Part shown: piece after piece, positions 59,343 through 64,000 of the stretch | Layout of the letters: the number at the start of each line of letters is the position of its first letter | Numbering within the stretch: position 1 is the first letter of the stretch | Source: Cephalotus follicularis | Taxonomy: Eukaryota > Streptophyta > Magnoliopsida > Oxalidales > Cephalotaceae | Direction of reading: 5' to 3' | Assembly (NCBI GenBank): GCA_001972305.1 | Contig: BDDD01002237.1 | Coordinates: 262,128 to 326,127, forward strand | Length of the DNA: 64,000 nucleotides | Made by a program: the position numbers and the translations under genes | The notes under the pieces: generated by a model | Told to the model about the DNA's origin: nothing | What the model saw: the letters and a program-made list of their open reading frames with translations, nothing else | Databases searched by the model: none

Positions 59343-60700
59343 TTACATTCCGAATAGGTGGGGAAACGTCTCCATCATCTCGTCCTCACGCTCCCACGTA
59401 GCCTCCTCTGCTCCGTGGAAACGCCACAACACTTTTATCATAGGAATAGTCTTATTCCTTAGAACCTTTTCCATTCGAGCCACTATCCTTGTTGGCCTTT
59501 CCTCATATGTCAATCTAGGACTGATGAATCCAGGGTTGTAGCTCAATACGAGAGATGGATCAGGAACGTATTTCCGTAACATGGAGACATGAAATACGTT
59601 ATGCACAACTGACAAACTAGGTGGTAGGGCAATCTGGTACGCTACCTCCCCCACTCTCTCCAGTATCTCGTAAGGTCCAATATACCTTGGAGCCAATTTC
59701 CCTTTAAGGCGAACGCGGTGTATCACTTTCGAAGGAGAGATCTTCAGGAAAACATGATCTCCCTTCTCAAATTAGAGATTCCTCCTATTGCTATCGGCGT
59801 AACTCTTCTGCCGACTCTGTGCAGCTAGCAGTCTGTTCTTGCTCATCTCCACTTTATCAGTGGTCTCTTGTACCAAATCTGGTCCAATCACTTGTCTCTC
59901 ACCTACCTCCTCCCAGCAAATAGGTGATCTGCACTTTCTCCCATACAAGGCTTCATAAGGAGCCATTCCGATGCTGGTATGAAAACTGTTGTTGTAGGAG
60001 AACTCAATCAGTGCCAGATGATCCTCCCAACTCCCAGCAAAATCAATCATGCAAGCCCGTAGCATATCCTTCAGATTCTGAATAGTACGCTCGGACTGTC
60101 CATCAGTCTGTGGGTGGAATGCAGTGCTAAAGTTCAAGGTTGTTCCCATCGCTGTTTGGAATTTCTTCCAGAACCTTGAAGTAAATCTAGCATCTCGGTC
60201 ACGGACGATACTGACCGGCACCCCATGCAATCTCACTATCTCCCGGATATACAATCGAGCAAGCTTGTCGATAGAATACATCATGTTCATCGGAAGAAAG
60301 TGAGAAGACTTAGTAAGTCTGTCCACTACTACCCACACTACCTCATGCTGATTCCGTGACCTCCGTAATCCTGACACGAAGTCCATGGTCACATGCTCCC
60401 ATTTCCATTCAACCACTGGTAACGATTGTAGCTGTCCCGTAGGTCTCTGATGTTCAGCCTTCACTCTCTGACAGGTCAAACATCTCGCTACATATTCAGC
60501 AATCTCCCTTTTCATACCACTCCACCAGTAGTTCTTTTTCAGGTCGTGCCACATCTTAGAACTTCCTGGGTGAACACTGTACTTCGACTTTTGAGCTTGT
60601 TGCAGTAGTTCACTCTTGATGCTCTCATCATCCGGAACACATATCCTCCCTCAGAAACTCAATATGCCATCCGTATGAATGGAGAACTCAGAATCAGCGT
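59343..60700 (-). pseudogene. Gypsy D integrase with chromodomain
   Basis: The zinc-binding end (MWHDLKKNYWW, then CLTCQRVKAEHQ) lies near 60450-60550. The rve core begins VTMDFVSGL near 60390 and includes STAFHPQTDGQSERTIQNL and APYEALYGRKCRSP. The C-terminal chromodomain (IVARMEKVLRNKTIPMIKVLW, then EEATWEREDEM) is near 59350-59480. It would integrate element DNA, with the chromodomain directing it to silent chromatin. Broken. Confidence 0.88.
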
Positions 60701-60739
60701 CTAGGTTCTCATGAATACTCCACAATTCAGAATCACTAT

Positions 60740-61340
60740 ACTGAGTAGTCAGAATACGTTCCATAAGTTCCGGTTGTGCTATCAGACTTGCCACAATAAC
60801 TCCTCGGGAAACCATGAACGGATTCCATCTCTGAAATTCCTCCAATAGCTTCCACTGTGAAACCATTGCTCCAGCAATCATTGCCTTGCGACTCAGCGCA
60901 TCAGCCACTACATTCGCCTTTCCTGGGTGGTATTGAATGTTCCAGTTGTAGTCATTAAAGAATTCCACCCATCGCCTCTGTCTCATGTTGAGCTCCTTCT
61001 GGGAAAACAAATACTTTAAACTCTTGTGGTCCATGAAAATCTCAAACTGTACACCATAGAGGTAGTGCCTCCATTTCTGCAAAGCAAACACTATGGCTGC
61101 CAACTCAAGATCATGTACGGGATAATTTTCCTCATACGGCTTCAACTTCCTTGATGCGTATGCAATCACCCTGCCATGTTGCATAAGTACGCATCCCAAT
61201 CCCTTCCCAGAAGCATCTGTGTAGACAGTAAAACCATCATTACCATCCAGTAATGCCAACACTGGAGCCGAAATCAATCGAATTTTCAACTCTTGGAAAC
61301 TTGCCTCACAAGAATCATCCCACACAAAACTGGATTTCTT
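60740..61340 (-). pseudogene. Gypsy D RNase H
   Basis: [18 protein letters not shown] (near 61230), [22 protein letters not shown] and [21 protein letters not shown] identify the RNase H-like domain. It ends in the [14 protein letters not shown] tether that leads to integrase. Confidence 0.9.
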
Positions 61341-62190
61341 CGGAGTCAACAGTGTCAGTGGTGTAGCAAGCTTCGAAAACCCCTTGATGAATCTCCGATA
61401 ATAGCCAGCCAATCCCAAGAAACTACGAACCTCAGTAACGTTCCTCGGTTGGGGCCAATCAACAATGCTTTCTATCTTCGAAGGATCCACTGACAATCCT
61501 TCGCTCGACACAATATGACCTAGGAAAGTCACATGATCCAGCCAAAATTCACACTTGCTGAATTTGGCGTATAGTTGTTCCCTCCGTAGTGTCTGTAATA
61601 CTATCCTCAAATGCTGCATGTGTTCCTCAATGCTCTTTGAGTAGATCAGGATGTCATCTACAAATATAACGACAAACTGGTCAAGATAAGGTTGGAACAC
61701 TCTGTTCATCAAACACATGAAGGCTGCAGGAGCATTCGTCAAACCAAACAGCAGTATCAGAAATTCGTAGTGCCCATATCTGGTTCGAAATGCTGTTTTC
61801 TCCACATCACCTTCTCGGATCCTCAACTGATGATAACCTGTTCTTAGGTCAAGTTTGGAGAATACAGTTGAGCCTTGCAATTGGTCGAACAACTCCTCAA
61901 TATGTGGCAAAGGATACTTGTTCTTCACAGTCACCTGATTTAGCAGTCTGTAGTCGATGCATAGCCACATCGATCCATCCTTCTTCTTCACAAACAGAAC
62001 CGGTGCTCCCCACGGTGATACACTCGGTCTGATAAAGCCCTTGTCAAGATAATCCTGCAATTGAACTTTCAACTCTTTCAGTTTGGCAGGAGCCATTCGG
62101 TACGGTGCTCTGGATATAGGAGCAGTTCCAGGCAACAACTCAATACTGAACTCTAAATCCCTCTCCGGTGGCAACGAAGTGAGTTCATCT
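61340..62190 (-). pseudogene. Gypsy D reverse transcriptase
   Basis: All expected gypsy RT blocks appear in order: [76 protein letters not shown], and the catalytic [10 protein letters not shown] (near 61640). The thumb contains [18 protein letters not shown] and [17 protein letters not shown]. Confidence 0.9.
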
Positions 62191-62760
62191 GGAAACACAT
62201 CAGGAAATTCACATACAATAGGTACTTGTTCAATACTGGGCGTACCTTTCGTATGATCAATCATAGATGCCAAATAGCCTTCACATCCTTGCTTGAGATA
62301 CTTCTGTGCTTGAGTATATGAAATGATCGGAGCAGTAACATTCTTCTCTCCGATAAACTTGCACTCAGTCCCATCCTGAAGGTAAAATGTCATCATCTTG
62401 TTGTAGCAATCAACACAAGCATGATGAACGTACAGCCAGTCCATCCCCAAGATTACATCAAAATCCCGGATAGGTAACACTATCAGGTCAGCAGATAATT
62501 GTATCCCCGCTACCATGATCTCACAGTCTTTCATAACAGTATCAGATAGAAGACAAGTACCCGCAGGAGTACTCACTTCCAATACATAAGGTAGCCTAGA
62601 AGTAATACCATGCAAATTGCGAGGAAATTCAGATGCAATGAATGAATGCGTCGCACCAGGGTCAATCAATACATGAGCTAGTCTGCCAGATATGTAAATA
62701 GTACCTCCCACAACAGTAGTAGATTCTGGCACATCATCTTTAGATAAGGTGTAGACCCTA
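62190..62760 (-). pseudogene. Gypsy D aspartic protease
   Basis: The active-site region [13 protein letters not shown] is near 62650-62690 and the flap-side ILGMDWL near 62425. It would cut the Gag-Pol polyprotein. It sits in one frame with RT here, as is usual for gypsy elements. Confidence 0.85.
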
Positions 62761-62849
62761 CCTTTCACAATTCCCTTTACGGTGTCTCTCCGCGGTTGAC
62801 CTACCGCAACACTACCACTAGCACCAGCGCTTCCTTGTTGGCCGTGTGC

Positions 62850-63926
62850 TTGATCCCTCATCATCGGGCAACTATTCACCATGTGATCTTGTGAACCACA
62901 CCTCAAGCATTTTCCCATCTTCTTCCAACATTCTGCCTCATCATGATTTGGGCGACCACAAAACGTACATCCACCCGCATTCTGTTGACTGTTTCGGCTA
63001 GGTGTCATTAATCGTGTGCGTCGAGAACCTCCTTGACCTCTGTTGTCAGACTTTGTTGACTTAGCAGGATTATTACTTCGTTGCCCTTGCGTCTGTACGG
63101 CTCTCGGTTGATTAGTTCGAGACCATTCCGCTCTTCTCTCATTCGCATCTGCTTCAAAAATCATCGCTCTCTCAGCAACATCTACAAAAGAAGTTAGCTA
63201 CAACATCAACAGCTTAGATCTGATGTCCGGTCGAAGGCCTTTCAGGAACTTTCGGATCATTCGGGATTCACCCTCTACCAGATAAGGTGTATGTCTTGCC
63301 AGTTCCACAAATCTAGTCTGGTATTGAGCTACCGTCATGTCTCCTTGACGTAACTCCATCAGTTCTGTCTCCCATCGATCACGCTCTATCTGTGCCACAT
63401 AAGCCTCAAGGAACTCGGACTGAAATCCGTCCCAAGTCCTGTCAAGTCCACGGGCTTCCCATTTTGCTTCAGTCCTTTCCCACCAATAAGTAGCCTCGCC
63501 CCATAAGCGATACACAGTAAAATTGAGTTTCTGATCATCAGTACATTCCAAAATAGCAAATATTTTCTCCAGGTCTCTAATCCACTGCTCGGCCACAGTA
63601 GCATTCAGTTCACCATTAAATGTCAAAGGATACTGTCTCATGAACCGCTCCAGATCTCGGCCAAATCCACCGGCATGGCAAGCTTCAGGTGCTTGCTGAT
63701 AGGTACGGTTAGCCTCGTACATTTGCCGAATATGTTCCATGTTTGCCGCATTCGCTTGCATCTGCTGTTGAAAGAGATCAGCCATGCGGTCAAAGTGACT
63801 CCTCTCGTCATAGACTGGGGGAACATTCACTCCTTCATTCACTGCCTGGTCATTCTCAGGTACCGGCGGTGCGTTGACACCTTCGTCGGCTCTACGCCTT
63901 CCTCTTCTTCCTCTTCGGAGATCCAT
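62850..63926 (-). pseudogene. Gypsy D gag with two zinc knuckles
   Basis: The start is the methionine of a basic N-terminus (MDLRRGRRGRRRADEGVN). The retrotrans_gag domain follows (AEQWIRDLEKIFAILECTDD, then FLEAYV and MTVAQYQTRFVELARH), then a basic linker. Two CCHC-type knuckles ([14 protein letters not shown] and [14 protein letters not shown]) lie near 62870-62970. Same architecture as the G2 gag. Broken. Confidence 0.88.
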
Positions 63927-64000
63927 TCAGTTTCCTATATGGAATGACATAATCATTAGGAAACAATTCACTTAATTTTTGAGAACCTTATCCCAGCTAG

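Larger units (their letters stand above)
56776..64000 (-). mobile_element. Gypsy D, chromovirus (Tekay-like), right end outside window
   Basis: A minus-strand gypsy inserted in LTR E. From left to right: 3' LTR (56776-59301), polypurine tract (59302-59316), chromodomain, integrase, RNase H, RT, protease, gag (start 63926) and part of the leader. The 5' LTR is beyond the window, so no TSD or LTR age can be read; the left flank is tccac. It is the most nearly complete gypsy here, with only about three breaks in its polyprotein region. Its pol is close to that of G3. Confidence 0.9.

Noticed and set aside
1-64000. tRNA, rRNA, organelle insertions or DNA transposons
   Set aside because: I looked for tRNA-like arms beyond the primer sites, for rRNA or plastid signature words, and for terminal inverted repeats with TA or 8-9-bp duplications. 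I found none I could support by eye.

Overview
This window is plant nuclear DNA made almost entirely of LTR retrotransposons inserted into one another. The Ty1/copia and chromodomain-bearing Ty3/gypsy proteins, the tRNA-Met-type primer sites, the kilobase-long LTRs and the AT-rich composition point to a flowering plant, probably a dicot, in gene-poor heterochromatin. I see no host protein gene, tRNA or rRNA. All elements are treated as fossils, and none with visible coding sequence looks whole.

Left part (1-17200). A minus-strand copia element (C1) runs off the left edge; its 5' LTR is 4464-5411. Beside it lies the 5' LTR and leader piece of a second copia (C2, LTR 5591-7301). Old sequence at 7302-8531 and 13827-14704 looks like the ends of a decayed gypsy. 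It is split by solo LTR B (8532-13821, TSD gtatc), which itself holds solo LTR C (11030-13753, TSD tatta). Solo LTR G (14705-17150) is a relative of the C2 LTR in the opposite orientation.

Middle and right (17201-64000). LTR F (17201 on, plus strand) was hit by the SIRE-like copia X on the minus strand. The 3' LTR of X is 18348-19637, and its 5' LTR begins at 52855. X was then opened twice. Gypsy G2 (plus strand, 19790-36240, TSD aatac) sits near its 3' end. A rearranged tandem gypsy G3 (minus strand, 40668-52746) sits in its gag region. The LTRs of G2 carry three further insertions of one other LTR family (S1, S2, S3), each with a perfect 5-bp TSD. The 5' LTR of X is broken by LTR E (52972 on), and gypsy D (minus strand, 56776 to beyond the right edge) is inserted in E. 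The deepest visible stack is four levels: F > X > G2 > S.

The most interesting unexplained structure is a set of short palindrome arrays with a TCGA/GTCGAC core. They occur in LTRs or leaders of nearly every family here, copia and gypsy alike. Each family has its own version of the palindrome, and in several families there are two blocks about 0.8-1.2 kb apart, one in U3 and one in the transcribed R/U5 part. Other notable structures are an eight-unit ~70-bp minisatellite in S1, a ~61-bp x4 array and a 495-bp duplication in E, and the three-LTR tandem layout of G3.
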